Source: Acidobacteriota bacterium | Lineage (GTDB): Bacteria; Acidobacteriota; Thermoanaerobaculia; Thermoanaerobaculales; Thermoanaerobaculaceae | Reading direction: 5' to 3' | Length of the DNA stretch: 37,215 bases | NCBI GenBank assembly: GCA_004298115.1 | Contig: SCRJ01000096.1 | Span: 1 to 37,215, forward strand | Shown here: one piece after another, positions 1 through 7,879 of the stretch | Numbering within the stretch: position 1 is the stretch's first letter | Layout: every line of letters begins with the position of its first letter | Program-made: the position numbers and the translations under genes | Notes under the pieces: generated by a model | Databases searched by the model: none | The model's input: only the letters and a program-made list of their open reading frames with translations | What the model was told of the DNA's origin: nothing

Positions 1-255
1 CCGACCACGCCCTCTCTCGCCAAGCTGGTGCTCGCGACGGGAGCGGCCGTTGTCCCGCTCTTCTCCTACCCGGACGGGACCGGCTACCGCTTCCGGCTCG
101 ACCCGCCGCTGGGCATCGAGCCCGGCGACACCGTCGTCTCCCTCACCCAGCGGTACAACGACTGCGTGTCGCGGGAGATCCTGGCGCGCCCGCACCTCTG
201 GTTCTGGTTCCACGACCGCTGGACGCCCCGCAAGCGCCGCGGCGCGGGGCGCTGA
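1..255 (+). CDS. Lipid A acyltransferase (LpxL/HtrB-like), C-terminal fragment
   Basis: The frame is open from the first base of the window and stops with TGA at 253-255, so only the last 84 residues of a longer gene are present. The fragment has the tail of the LpxL/LpxM lysophospholipid acyltransferase family: a strand with VVPLFSYPDG, then RYNDCVSREILARP followed by LWFWFHDRW, which matches the family's usual ending of an aromatic WFWxHxRW segment and a basic tail. These enzymes transfer a secondary acyl chain to lipid A precursors at the inner membrane. The HX4D catalytic motif would lie upstream of the window and cannot be checked. The presence of lpxC at 16.1 kb fits an LPS-making organism. 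The GTG at 28 is an internal codon, not a believable start. Confidence 0.72.
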   Translation, partial: PTTPSLAKLVLATGAAVVPLFSYPDGTGYRFRLDPPLGIEPGDTVVSLTQRYNDCVSREILARPHLWFWFHDRWTPRKRRGAGR

Positions 256-258
256 CGG

Positions 259-459
259 CTACGGGCGCCGGCGGCCGGCGGTCAGCCGTCCCAGCGTGAG
301 GTAGAGAACCAGGCAGACGAGGAAGTCGCCGCCGAGCCCGGCGTCGATGGCGAACGGCCGGTGGCCCAGCGACGCGGGCAAGGTGGGGGCGAGGAGGAGG
401 AAGTACAGCGCGTTGCCCGCCACAACCGCGGCCAGCGCCCGCACCCACGTCGCCAACAC
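259..459 (-). CDS. Small two-segment membrane protein, unknown function
   Basis: A 66-residue frame starts at GTG 459, about 20 bases after the stop of the YaaH-like gene (480), and ends with TAG at 259-261. A GAGG stretch lies roughly 12 bases before the GTG. The product has two likely membrane segments (about residues 5-27 and 44-60), a short polar loop between them, and a basic C-terminus ending GRRRP, which predicts a cytoplasmic tail. I recognise no family. Its close spacing suggests co-transcription with the YaaH-like gene. It is convergent with the acyltransferase fragment, with three bases between the two stops. The hydrophobic pattern in a frame distinct from the neighbouring shadow frames is the main reason to accept it. 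Confidence 0.5.
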   Translation of the reverse strand: MLATWVRALAAVVAGNALYFLLLAPTLPASLGHRPFAIDAGLGGDFLVCLVLYLTLGRLTAGRRRP

Positions 460-479
460 CGACGTCCCCGGTCCTCGCC

Positions 480-1379
480 TCAGGCGAACTGGTCCTTCTT
501 GAGCACCACCTGCTCGAAGAAGTCGATCCCCGCCGCGGAGAGGCGCACGGCCGCCGGCGCCTCCGGCTCGCCGGGCCGGGGCGTGAGGACGAGCCCTCCG
601 AGCTCCGCGAGGTACTGCACCTCGGGCACGACGCTGGGTCCGTCCGCCTGTGCCCCGAGGGCGCGCTCCAGTTCGTCGAGACCGACCGGCCGGAACCCCT
701 GCTCCTGCCAGCGCCGATAGAGCTCGGCGAAGATCGCGCGCCGCCGCGACGTGTCGAACGACGGCCGCCGGGCGGCGGCAAAGAGCGGTCCCGCGATCGG
801 GAAGACGACCCTCCCTGCGGTCGGATTGACCAGGAGCGCGAACGCGATCCACAGCGACAGGACCCCGAGGCCCACCGTGAACACCGCGATCGGGAGGTCG
901 AACGCCCTCGTGCCAAAGATGGCGTTGGCGAGCTTGCACACGTACAGGAGGTCGATGTCCGCGAGGAACGCGAACAGCAGCGTGCTGTAGAAGCCGAAGC
1001 CGTAGGTGATGACGAGGAAGACGACCAGCGAGGCGGCCTCGACGGCGTGGACGACGACCGCGTCCGGGACGAACCCCCGCGCCAGCGAGTTGAGCGCCCA
1101 CCAGTTGAGCGTCCAGTTGAACGCGAACGCGGTGAACAGGGTGCCGCCGTAGAGGTTCTTGTTGGCGAAGCTCATCAGGCCGGCGAGGAGCTGGCAGCCG
1201 GCGCCGAACAGCAGGCAGATCACGGCCGCGGTCGAGAGTCCCGCGGGCGTGAGCCGGAAGCCGAAGGCGATCGGCGTCAGCGCGGCGCACCCGAGCGCGA
1301 GGCCGATCAGGCCGAGGGGCGTCGGCTCGGCGAAGACCTCGCGGTGCACGGCAGGTCCGAACTCGATCTTGCTGATCAT
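480..1379 (-). CDS. GPR1/FUN34/YaaH-like membrane protein with extra C-terminal winged-helix-like domain
   Basis: The 299-residue product starts at ATG 1379 with GGAGGA about 9 bases upstream; an earlier in-frame start at 1439 lacks this signal. Residues 18-22 (EPTPL) match the N-terminal N/EPxPLGL signature of the acetate/succinate transporter family (SatP/YaaH), and about six membrane segments follow (about 22-40, 51-70, 79-98, 111-131, 133-151, 164-185). The family is usually 190-230 residues. Here about 95 residues follow the last membrane segment: a helical stretch 212-242, then EVQYLAELGGLVLTPRP and AVRLSAAGIDFFEQ, a pattern resembling the recognition helix and wing of winged-helix proteins. 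Transport of a short carboxylate such as acetate is the family expectation; the role of the tail is unknown. A small membrane protein follows directly. Confidence 0.72.
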   Translation of the reverse strand: MISKIEFGPAVHREVFAEPTPLGLIGLALGCAALTPIAFGFRLTPAGLSTAAVICLLFGAGCQLLAGLMSFANKNLYGGTLFTAFAFNWTLNWWALNSLARGFVPDAVVVHAVEAASLVVFLVITYGFGFYSTLLFAFLADIDLLYVCKLANAIFGTRAFDLPIAVFTVGLGVLSLWIAFALLVNPTAGRVVFPIAGPLFAAARRPSFDTSRRRAIFAELYRRWQEQGFRPVGLDELERALGAQADGPSVVPEVQYLAELGGLVLTPRPGEPEAPAAVRLSAAGIDFFEQVVLKKDQFA

Positions 1380-1482
1380 GGCGTGGGTTCCTCCGTCCTC
1401 TCGCCGAGGATACGGCATCGCGGCGACCGCCGTCGGCAAGGCGTCCGCGCCGCGGCGCCCGGCCGGGGCGCGCCGACCGGCG

Positions 1483-4400
1483 CTACCGTGCCGGCGGCCA
1501 GCCCAGCCCCAGGCGGTCGAAGTTGAGGATGGCGTTGGTGACGAGCCCGTACGTTCCCTGTGTGCTCGCCCGCCACATCGGGTTGCAGGCGAAGAGAAGG
1601 ACGTGGCCGCGGCCGCGCGGAGCGTCGACCACGACCGCCTTGCCGGCGATCTCGTCGCCCCCGTCCAGCATCCCGGAGAGCAGGATCGAATCGGCGTTCT
1701 TGGGGAATGAGGCGATCACCCGCGGGCGGTCGGCCGGGCGCGGGCGATAGGCCTCGGCGAACGCCCGGTAGTCATCGGGGGCCTGGAACCCCTCCTCGCC
1801 CGGAGCCGGCGCCGGGCGCTCGGGCGGGGCGACGTACGGCCTCCCCTGCGGCACGTCGGGGTCGGCCGGTCCGCCCCGCCCGCTCGGCCGCTTCGACTCG
1901 CGCGCGTCGCGATCGGCGGTGCCGACCTGGAACACGGGCGCGCCGTCGAAGTACACGGGGACGGACTCGTCGTACCCCCAGGCGACCGGGCTGCCGGGGT
2001 CGGTCACCACGGCCTTGAGGAGCGATCCGGCCGCTTTGAGTTTGGGCGTCTCCACCACCTTGATCCAGCGAACGAGGCCGAACTCGATGGCCAGGCGCGC
2101 GGTGTCCTGCGCCGTGATCAGCAGGCCGCCGCGCTCGACGAACTCCGCGAGGTGCGCGACCCCGGCGATGCCGAGGCCCGGCCGCATGTCGTCGGTCGAG
2201 TCGACGCCCAGGTTGGGCGTGAGAGCGGTCTTCTTCCACGGCAGCGGCGGGCCGGGCGGCATGCCGTCGACGATCTCCTGCGGCGAGGCGTCGGCGGGGG
2301 GGAAGACGATCACATCGTATCTGGCCCGCAGATTCGGCTCGGTCGCGACTCGCTGGGTGGAGATGTAGTCGTAGGGGAGGCCGAGGTCCTCGAACGCGAG
2401 GCGGAACCATCCCTCCTGCCGGGTGGACAACCAGGTGTGCAGCAGCGCGATCCGCGGCACGGTCCACTCGCGGGTCGCCACGGCGGGCATCGCCGCGAGC
2501 GCTTGGGTCCGCAGATTGAGGTGGGCCAGGGCCCCGGCGATCGCGGCCGTATCGGCGCCCGCGAGGGGAACGATCACGGTCCCCGCCGGCCACGGCTGCG
2601 GCCCGTCGGTCGCCGCGAGGGTGACGAGCATGCGCACGCCCGGCAGCGCGGTGCGCATGCGGACCAGGTCGGTGTCGGCGGTGCCGGCGACGGCCAGCGC
2701 GGCGCCCTTGATCACGGCGGGGGCGCCGCCCTCGCGCCACGCGTGCATCGGCACGGCAAGGACGTCGGGGTTGACGATCCGCCGGCAGTCGAGGTTCCTG
2801 GCGAAGGCGAGCGTCCAACCGCTGTCGTCGTACACGCGGTCGTCCCCGCGCACGTACTGGGTGTCGAGCAGGGTGTCGGCCAGGCGCGAGAACGGCTGGT
2901 CCATGCGAACGATGAGGCTGCCGGCGGCGAAACGGATCGGTTCCGTGCCGGTCGGCTGGCGTTGCTGGGCCGACGTCTCGCCTCCGGCGCCGGTGCGATC
3001 AACCCCGTGATCGGCCCGCGGCGGCGGCCACAGCGGCGCGACCGTGAACGCTCCCTCCGCCACTTGCACCTCGATGCCGTTGGCCAGCAGCAGGCGCGCG
3101 AGGTCGCGCAGCTGCCCTTGCCGCCTTTGCGCCCCGTCGAACACATAGGCGGCGGGCCCTTCGGTGCGCGCCTTGGCGACCGAGCGCTTGCCGAGCGTCC
3201 AGTACTGCTCGAGGAAGTGGGCGCGGTTGGCGGCCATGTCGTCGAGGGCGAGCAGGGCGCCGCTCTCCTGGTAGTTGACGTTGTCGCGCAGCGACCAGCG
3301 CACGGCGGGAAGCGGCGGGTTGGGGCGGAACCAGGCGCGCTCGCTCCAGCCGCGGACGACGCGGTCCTCGGTCGCGGGCACGAGGTTGCCGAACGTCTCG
3401 TAGAAACGGCCGATCGCGTTGTGGCCCATGCCGACCCAGAACATGTAGTTGGGCGACCAGCCGTCGTAGAAGCCGTGGGTCCAGACGCCGGGCAGGCCCA
3501 TGGCCGTCAGCTGCTGCACTTCGATGTCCGCCATCCGCGAGAACTCCGCGACGGTGAGCGGGTCGAGCCAGGCGTTGTACGGTCCGGTGCCGGTCGAGAT
3601 GTACAGGAACGGGATCGACTCGTGCAGGTCGTGCAGCACCTGCGGGTGCCAGGCGAAGAAGGTGCGCATGACGTTCCGGGTGAGAGCGAGCGCCAGCCCC
3701 AGCGTGTCGCGGTTGTTGTCGTGGCCGACGTAGTGTCCCCAGTAGGCGAGCGGCGGCATCGGCGAGGCCGGGTTGGCCTGGTGCCAGCGCACGAGGTCGA
3801 CCATGCGGTCGCGCCCGTCCACCTCGAGCACCGGCGTGATCAGCGTGATCAGGTTGGCGCGGATCGCGCGGATCATCGGCGTGTCTTCGACGGCGAGCCG
3901 GTAGGCGAGCTCCATCAGCATCTCGGGGCTGCCGGTCTCCGGCGAGTGAATGGCCCCGGTCAGCCAGTAGATCGGCTTCCCTTCCGCGATCAAGGCCTGC
4001 GCCGCGGCGTCGCTCAGCCGGCGCGGGTCGGAGAGCCGCTGCGTGATCTCCCGGTAGCGGTCGATGGTGGCGATCGTGGCCTCGTCCGCGATCGCGACCG
4101 CGAGCATTTCGCGCCCTTCTTCGCTGCGGCCGACCGAGAACACCTTGACGCGCGGCGAGGCGGCCGCGAGGGCGCGCAGGTACGCGTGAACGTCCTCCGC
4201 GTAGGTCAAACGATCGGGGGCGCCGGCGATGTGGCCGAGGAACGCGAGCGGCGTCGGCACGGTCGCAGAGGCGGGAAGGTGATCCACCAGGGCGGTCGAG
4301 AACTCGGGGCCGGTCGTGGCCTGGCGGATCAGCTCGGTGTACCTGGCGTCCCACTCGGGGTGGTGCGCGACGGGCTCGGCGGCGGCGCTGGTCGCGGCTG

Positions 4401-4485
4401 CCTGGGCCGGGAGCGGCGGCGGGCCGGCGGCAAGCACGGCGGGTAGGAGGAACAGCGGCAGCACGCGGGCGAGGGGGGTGTCCAT
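1483..4485 (-). CDS. Secreted M14-family zinc carboxypeptidase-like protein
   Basis: A 1000-residue protein with an N-terminal hydrophobic signal (residues 5-21, then a small-residue region ending PAQA). Residues 178-185 (AIHSPETG) hold the HxxE zinc motif of M14 peptidases (H180, E183); HDNNRD near 255-260 corresponds to the family's NR substrate-binding pair, and HDLHES near 285-290 supplies the third zinc histidine. This points to a periplasmic or secreted metallopeptidase. The C-terminal half (about 480-1000) resembles the glutamine-amidotransferase-like region found in large M14 proteins (GGLLITAQDTARLAIEFG), with Pro/Gly/Ala-rich low-complexity inserts near 495-515 and 885-930. A TAAGGT box ends 8 bases before the ATG. 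Substrate unknown; peptide or cell-wall fragment scavenging is plausible. It lies 33 bases downstream of the DUF3108-like gene. Confidence 0.85.
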   Translation of the reverse strand: MDTPLARVLPLFLLPAVLAAGPPPLPAQAAATSAAAEPVAHHPEWDARYTELIRQATTGPEFSTALVDHLPASATVPTPLAFLGHIAGAPDRLTYAEDVHAYLRALAAASPRVKVFSVGRSEEGREMLAVAIADEATIATIDRYREITQRLSDPRRLSDAAAQALIAEGKPIYWLTGAIHSPETGSPEMLMELAYRLAVEDTPMIRAIRANLITLITPVLEVDGRDRMVDLVRWHQANPASPMPPLAYWGHYVGHDNNRDTLGLALALTRNVMRTFFAWHPQVLHDLHESIPFLYISTGTGPYNAWLDPLTVAEFSRMADIEVQQLTAMGLPGVWTHGFYDGWSPNYMFWVGMGHNAIGRFYETFGNLVPATEDRVVRGWSERAWFRPNPPLPAVRWSLRDNVNYQESGALLALDDMAANRAHFLEQYWTLGKRSVAKARTEGPAAYVFDGAQRRQGQLRDLARLLLANGIEVQVAEGAFTVAPLWPPPRADHGVDRTGAGGETSAQQRQPTGTEPIRFAAGSLIVRMDQPFSRLADTLLDTQYVRGDDRVYDDSGWTLAFARNLDCRRIVNPDVLAVPMHAWREGGAPAVIKGAALAVAGTADTDLVRMRTALPGVRMLVTLAATDGPQPWPAGTVIVPLAGADTAAIAGALAHLNLRTQALAAMPAVATREWTVPRIALLHTWLSTRQEGWFRLAFEDLGLPYDYISTQRVATEPNLRARYDVIVFPPADASPQEIVDGMPPGPPLPWKKTALTPNLGVDSTDDMRPGLGIAGVAHLAEFVERGGLLITAQDTARLAIEFGLVRWIKVVETPKLKAAGSLLKAVVTDPGSPVAWGYDESVPVYFDGAPVFQVGTADRDARESKRPSGRGGPADPDVPQGRPYVAPPERPAPAPGEEGFQAPDDYRAFAEAYRPRPADRPRVIASFPKNADSILLSGMLDGGDEIAGKAVVVDAPRGRGHVLLFACNPMWRASTQGTYGLVTNAILNFDRLGLGWPPAR

Positions 4486-4493
4486 GGGGTCGA

Positions 4494-4499
4494 ACCTTA
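4494..4499 (-). promoter_or_regulatory. Possible -10 box for the M14 peptidase gene
   Basis: TAAGGT on the minus strand ends 8 bases before the ATG at 4485, too close to leave room for a normal leader. It fits the TANNNT pattern seen before several other genes here but is the weakest copy. No clear Shine-Dalgarno sequence lies between it and the ATG. Confidence 0.3.
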
Positions 4500-4518
4500 G
4501 ACCGCGTGAGGGGACGAT

Positions 4519-5625
4519 TCAAGGCGGCGGGGGCTCCGCGGCGGGGGTTGCCGACGCGGCGGCGGCGGTCGCGGCGGGCGCGGTGGCGAGCACGGCCCGC
4601 GTGAGCCTCACGGTCAGGTGGCCGATGTAATCGGCGCGGCCGGAGAAGGCGATAGGGATGCCGGTACCGACCTCGACGAACAGCGTCAGGGCGCCGCGCA
4701 TGCCGAGAAACCCGAGGTCGACGTCGTCCGCGCTCGCGGCGGCGCCGACGGCGCGAGCCGCGCCCCGAACGGTTCGGACGAGGACGTCGCCGTTGCGCCG
4801 CCGGGCGCCGCCGGGCCACGACTCCTCGAAGTCGGCGCGGACGTAGGAGAGACCGCCGGCGGCGAAGGCGATCTCGACGTAGCGGTCGCCGCTGAGCAGG
4901 ACGAGCGGGAGGGAGCCGTCCTTGCGGTCGAGGCGGGCGGCGGAGACGAGGTAGAGGAGCGCGTACGGGTCGGCGACCGGCATCCCCGGTGGCGGCCCCA
5001 GCGCCGGCGCGGTGAGGTAGTGCGAGCGGTTCGTCCAATCCTCAGGCGGCAGCGACCGCTCGCGCTCGCCTCGGGGCGAGCTGCGCCAGGTGTACAGGCC
5101 CGCCTGCGTGAAACGCATGAACTTGTGATAGGCGCTGCCGCCGAGCATCGTCTTCTCGCCGCCGAGCGCGGCGCCGCTGGCGGGGTCGAGCCAGAGCGTG
5201 ACCCGCTCGTCGCGGCCGAACGGGAGCTCGCTCGCCAGCGAGACTGCCACCGCCCCGTCGGCGGGCGCCGCGACCGGGCGGCCCTTTTCGGGCGGCCGCA
5301 GGAGCACTGCCAACTCCGCGGCGGGGACCGATGCCGCCCGGATCGTCGTCGTGGCCGAGAGGAAGAGCTTGTGGGCGGCGTACCGCAGCTCGGTCCAGGC
5401 GACCGCCGGAGGCGGCTCGGCGACCCCATGCGCGGTGGGCGACGGCTCGGGGGTAGGCGCGGGCGGAGGTTGGGAAGGCGCGGGCGGGGTCGCCGTCGGC
5501 GCCGGGTCCGGGTGCCCGCCGCGGGCGGCCGGCGCCGCCGCGCAGAAAGCCGCCAGCACGATCGCCGCCGCACCCCAGCGCCGCGCCGGTCGCGCCGCGC
5601 CGCCGTCTTGCACCGCATGAACCAT
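4519..5625 (-). CDS. Exported DUF3108-like protein (paralogue A)
   Basis: A 368-residue protein with a signal-like N-terminus (hydrophobic about residues 18-34, then GG) and a Pro/Ala/Thr-rich linker to about residue 70. The folded part begins AWTELRYAAHKLFLSATTTI and ends with a strand pattern GIPIAFSGRADYIGHLTVRL. It aligns by eye over its length with the product of 24826-25719: ELRY-AHK, GSAYHK/GAKYHR, PEDW/PERW, a LLYLVSAA/LLYAASAA block, a LVLL/LVLV strand, and the same C-terminal pattern. The opening pair of strands and the final 'lP...G...iG.v.v.L' pattern resemble periplasmic DUF3108 proteins, which are linked to outer-membrane and LPS functions, but this is pattern-level only. A TACCAT box ends 8 bases before the ATG. 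A Pro/Ala-rich tail ends the protein. Confidence 0.7.
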   Translation of the reverse strand: MVHAVQDGGAARPARRWGAAAIVLAAFCAAAPAARGGHPDPAPTATPPAPSQPPPAPTPEPSPTAHGVAEPPPAVAWTELRYAAHKLFLSATTTIRAASVPAAELAVLLRPPEKGRPVAAPADGAVAVSLASELPFGRDERVTLWLDPASGAALGGEKTMLGGSAYHKFMRFTQAGLYTWRSSPRGERERSLPPEDWTNRSHYLTAPALGPPPGMPVADPYALLYLVSAARLDRKDGSLPLVLLSGDRYVEIAFAAGGLSYVRADFEESWPGGARRRNGDVLVRTVRGAARAVGAAASADDVDLGFLGMRGALTLFVEVGTGIPIAFSGRADYIGHLTVRLTRAVLATAPAATAAAASATPAAEPPPP

Positions 5626-5633
5626 CGGCGACG

Positions 5634-5639
5634 ATGGTA
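5634..5639 (-). promoter_or_regulatory. -10-like box TACCAT, probable leaderless transcript
   Basis: TACCAT on the minus strand lies 8 bases before the ATG at 5625, so transcription would start at or within a few bases of the start codon. No Shine-Dalgarno sequence is present. The same hexamer with 9-base spacing precedes accD. Confidence 0.45.
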
Positions 5640-5661
5640 GCAGGCGTCGCCGGCGGCCGGG

Positions 5662-6486
5662 TCACGCGCCGTCGTGACCCGGGGCGCGCTCGTGGTGGCC
5701 GAGCACGAGGACCTCCCGGGAGACTTCCTCCACCGACTTGCCGGTCGCGTCGATCTGGCGCCAACCCTGCTCCCGGCACAGCGCGTCCGAGCACCGCAGC
5801 TCGTCCCGGACCGCCGCGAGCGACGCGTAGGTTTCGCCCGGGATGCCGAGATGGGCCGCCCGGGCCCGACGCAGCTCCGCCAGGCGCGGCGCGCTCATCG
5901 TGAGGCCGAAGACCAGCTCGTGCGGCAAGGCGAGCAGCGCGGGGTCGGCCGGGATGCCGGGGACGATCGGCACGTTGGCGGCGAACCAGCCGTGATAGGC
6001 GAGGTACAGCGTGGTCGGCGTCTTCATCGTGCGCGAAACGCCGACGAGGACGATCTCGGCGCGCTCGAGCTCATCCACGCGCTGGCCGTCGTCGTGGCGG
6101 AACGCGAACTCGACCGCCTCGATCCGCCGCGAGGTCGCTTCCACCAGCTGCGAGAAGAGGCCGGGCTTCTCCTGCGGCGAGACGCCCAGGTGGGTGGCGA
6201 GCCGGTCGAGCACGGGGCCGAGCAGGTCCATGGCGTCCACCCCGTGGATGCGGGCCTCGCGCAGGATCGCGGTGCGGAGCTGGTCGGAGACCAGGGTGTG
6301 AAGGATCAGCGAATCCCGCAACGCCGCCTCCGCCACGACGGCGCGGACCTGCTCGGCGGTGCGGATCCCACCGCAGCGCACGATCGCGACGGGTGCGCTC
6401 CCGAACTGGGTGAGGGCGGACCGCACGACGCGCTCCGCCGTCTCGCCGGTCGCGTCGGAGACCACGTAGACCCTGAGGATGGCCAT
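5662..6486 (-). CDS. ppsR: PpsR-type bifunctional kinase/pyrophosphorylase (DUF299)
   Basis: The 274-residue product starts at ATG 6486 (MAILRVYVVSD) with an AAGGGGG ribosome site just upstream; a start at 6516 would add 10 residues but has no such site. The family signature is clear: SDATGETAERVV at the N-terminus and the nucleotide-binding segment VGVSRTMKTPTTLYLA followed by ANVPIVPG. These cytoplasmic enzymes switch phosphoenolpyruvate synthase (or pyruvate phosphate dikinase) on and off by ADP-dependent phosphorylation and phosphate-dependent dephosphorylation of a threonine. No target gene is in the window, so the partner cannot be named. Length matches the family. A TATAGG-like -10 near 6520 on the minus strand would give a leader of about 30 bases. 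It is transcribed divergently from the threonine-synthase-like gene. Confidence 0.9.
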   Translation of the reverse strand: MAILRVYVVSDATGETAERVVRSALTQFGSAPVAIVRCGGIRTAEQVRAVVAEAALRDSLILHTLVSDQLRTAILREARIHGVDAMDLLGPVLDRLATHLGVSPQEKPGLFSQLVEATSRRIEAVEFAFRHDDGQRVDELERAEIVLVGVSRTMKTPTTLYLAYHGWFAANVPIVPGIPADPALLALPHELVFGLTMSAPRLAELRRARAAHLGIPGETYASLAAVRDELRCSDALCREQGWRQIDATGKSVEEVSREVLVLGHHERAPGHDGA

Positions 6487-6566
6487 CGTCCCCCTTCCCG
6501 CCGCAACTTCGATCACCTATAGCACCAACCTGAGGCACGGCCAAGTGGCGGGTGCGACGGGGCGGG

Positions 6567-6572
6567 TATGAT
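6567..6572 (+). promoter_or_regulatory. -10-like box TATGAT upstream of thrC
   Basis: TATGAT lies 33 bases before the ATG at 6606, leaving a leader that contains the GGGAGGG ribosome site. It contrasts with the leaderless spacing of other genes. No convincing -35 hexamer is seen at 17 bp. Confidence 0.4.
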
Positions 6573-6605
6573 CGTGAGGCGGTAGGGGGCGGGAGGGATA
6601 CCGAG

Positions 6606-7844
6606 ATGCAACTGCGCATCAACCCGAACGTGGCGAGGCTGGTGTGCTCGAACTCCGGCAAGGAAGTCCCGGCGCGCGGGTTTGCCTCGCCGGTCGGCCT
6701 GTGCCCGTGCTGCCCCAGTCCGGGCAAGCCCGTGGTCGTCGAGTACGCTCTCGACCAGGTGCGCGCCGAGCTGGCGTCGGCGCCGCTGGGAGGACGGGAC
6801 GGCCGCGGCATCTGGCGGTTCGCGCCGCTGCTGCCGGTGCTCGACGTCCCCGAGGAATACGCCGCGGACGTCGGGGGCACGCCGGTCGTTCGCCACCGGC
6901 GGCTGAGCGCCGACCTCGGCGTCGAGGTGCTCCTCAAGAACGAGGGGACCAACCCGTCGGGGAGCTTCAAGGACCGCGGTCTGGCGGTGGCCGCGGCGCT
7001 CGGGCGGGCGTGCGGGGCGCGGCGGTTCTGCCTGCCGACCCAGGGGAACGCGGGGGTTGCGGCGTGCCTGTTCTCCGCCCGCCTCGGCATGCCGGGCTGC
7101 CTGGTCTACATGCCCGAGTCGTACCGCGGCTGCGTCTACCACCGGGCGTGCGAGTTCTTCGGCGGTGAGGTGCGCTTCGTCGGCGCCAACATCGCGGCCG
7201 CCGGACGGGCGATGCGCGAGGACCTCGCGGGCGAACTCGCCAGCGGTGCGGCCGTGGACATGTCGACGTTCTTCGAGCCCGGGCGTCTCGAGGGCAAGAA
7301 GACGATGGGCTTGGAGATCGCCTCCGACCTCGGCGCCGGGGCGTTGCCGGACGTGATCATCTACCCCACGGGAGGAGGCACCGGTCTGGTCGGGATCTGG
7401 AAGGCGTTCGAGGAGCTCTCGGGCCTGGGGATACTCGACGCCGCCCGGACGGGCTTGCCGCGCATGGTGGCGGTGCAGTCGGCCAACTGTGCCCCCGTCG
7501 TGGAGGCGTTCGAGAAGGGACTCGCGGACGTCGCTCCGGTGACCTCGCGGGGGACCGTGGCCGACGGCCTCGACGTGCCCGGCGCGATCATGGGCCACGG
7601 GATCCTGCGGGTGCTGCGCGCCTCGGGCGGCGCCGCCGTGGCGGTATCCGACGCCGCGATCGAGGCGGCGTTCGCACGCTACGGCGCCCTCGGCGTCAAC
7701 GCCGGCCTCGAGAGCGCCACGACCCTCGCCGCGCTCGAAGCGCTGCTCGCCGTCGGCGACGTGCGCTCCGGCGAGCGCGTGCTCCTGCTCAACACCGGCA
7801 CTCACCTCATCCCGCTCGCCAAACCCCAACCGTCAAAAGGGTAA
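6606..7844 (+). CDS. thrC: Threonine synthase-like PLP enzyme
   Basis: The 412-residue protein starts at ATG 6606 after GGGAGGG; the frame is open 54 bases further but with no start signal there. Residues about 117-122 (GSFKDRG) hold the PLP-binding lysine of fold-type II enzymes. TQGNAG follows as the phosphate/asparagine loop, and YPTGGGTGLVG is the glycine-rich phosphate-binding loop. The final NTGTH matches threonine synthases. The N-terminus has cysteines in CSNSG and CPCC, a zinc-ribbon-like feature found in many threonine synthases. The expected reaction is O-phosphohomoserine to threonine plus phosphate in the cytoplasm. A close relative such as a cysteate or diaminopropionate enzyme cannot be excluded, and no other threonine-pathway gene is nearby. 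Confidence 0.8.
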   Translation: MQLRINPNVARLVCSNSGKEVPARGFASPVGLCPCCPSPGKPVVVEYALDQVRAELASAPLGGRDGRGIWRFAPLLPVLDVPEEYAADVGGTPVVRHRRLSADLGVEVLLKNEGTNPSGSFKDRGLAVAAALGRACGARRFCLPTQGNAGVAACLFSARLGMPGCLVYMPESYRGCVYHRACEFFGGEVRFVGANIAAAGRAMREDLAGELASGAAVDMSTFFEPGRLEGKKTMGLEIASDLGAGALPDVIIYPTGGGTGLVGIWKAFEELSGLGILDAARTGLPRMVAVQSANCAPVVEAFEKGLADVAPVTSRGTVADGLDVPGAIMGHGILRVLRASGGAAVAVSDAAIEAAFARYGALGVNAGLESATTLAALEALLAVGDVRSGERVLLLNTGTHLIPLAKPQPSKG

Positions 7845-7879
7845 CTTTGGGGGTACCTGGTACCACAAAATTACTCTTT
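7836..7879. terminator. Hairpin shared by two convergent genes
   Basis: Two arms of 21-22 bases (7836-7857 and 7859-7879) form an imperfect inverted repeat centred on GGTACC-T-GGTACC, with one wobble, one mismatch and one bulge. It is AT-richer than its surroundings, starts with AAA and ends with TTT, and so looks like a two-way terminator. It contains both stop codons: TAA 7842-7844 of thrC and TAA 7873-7871 of the BNR gene. Confidence 0.6.

Noticed and set aside
2152-4446. Long plus-strand open frame (764 codons) opposite the M14 gene
   Set aside because: It is antisense to a gene with clear catalytic motifs, has a shadow composition (Arg/Gly/Val/His-rich, no membrane or domain pattern), and such frames are expected at this GC content.
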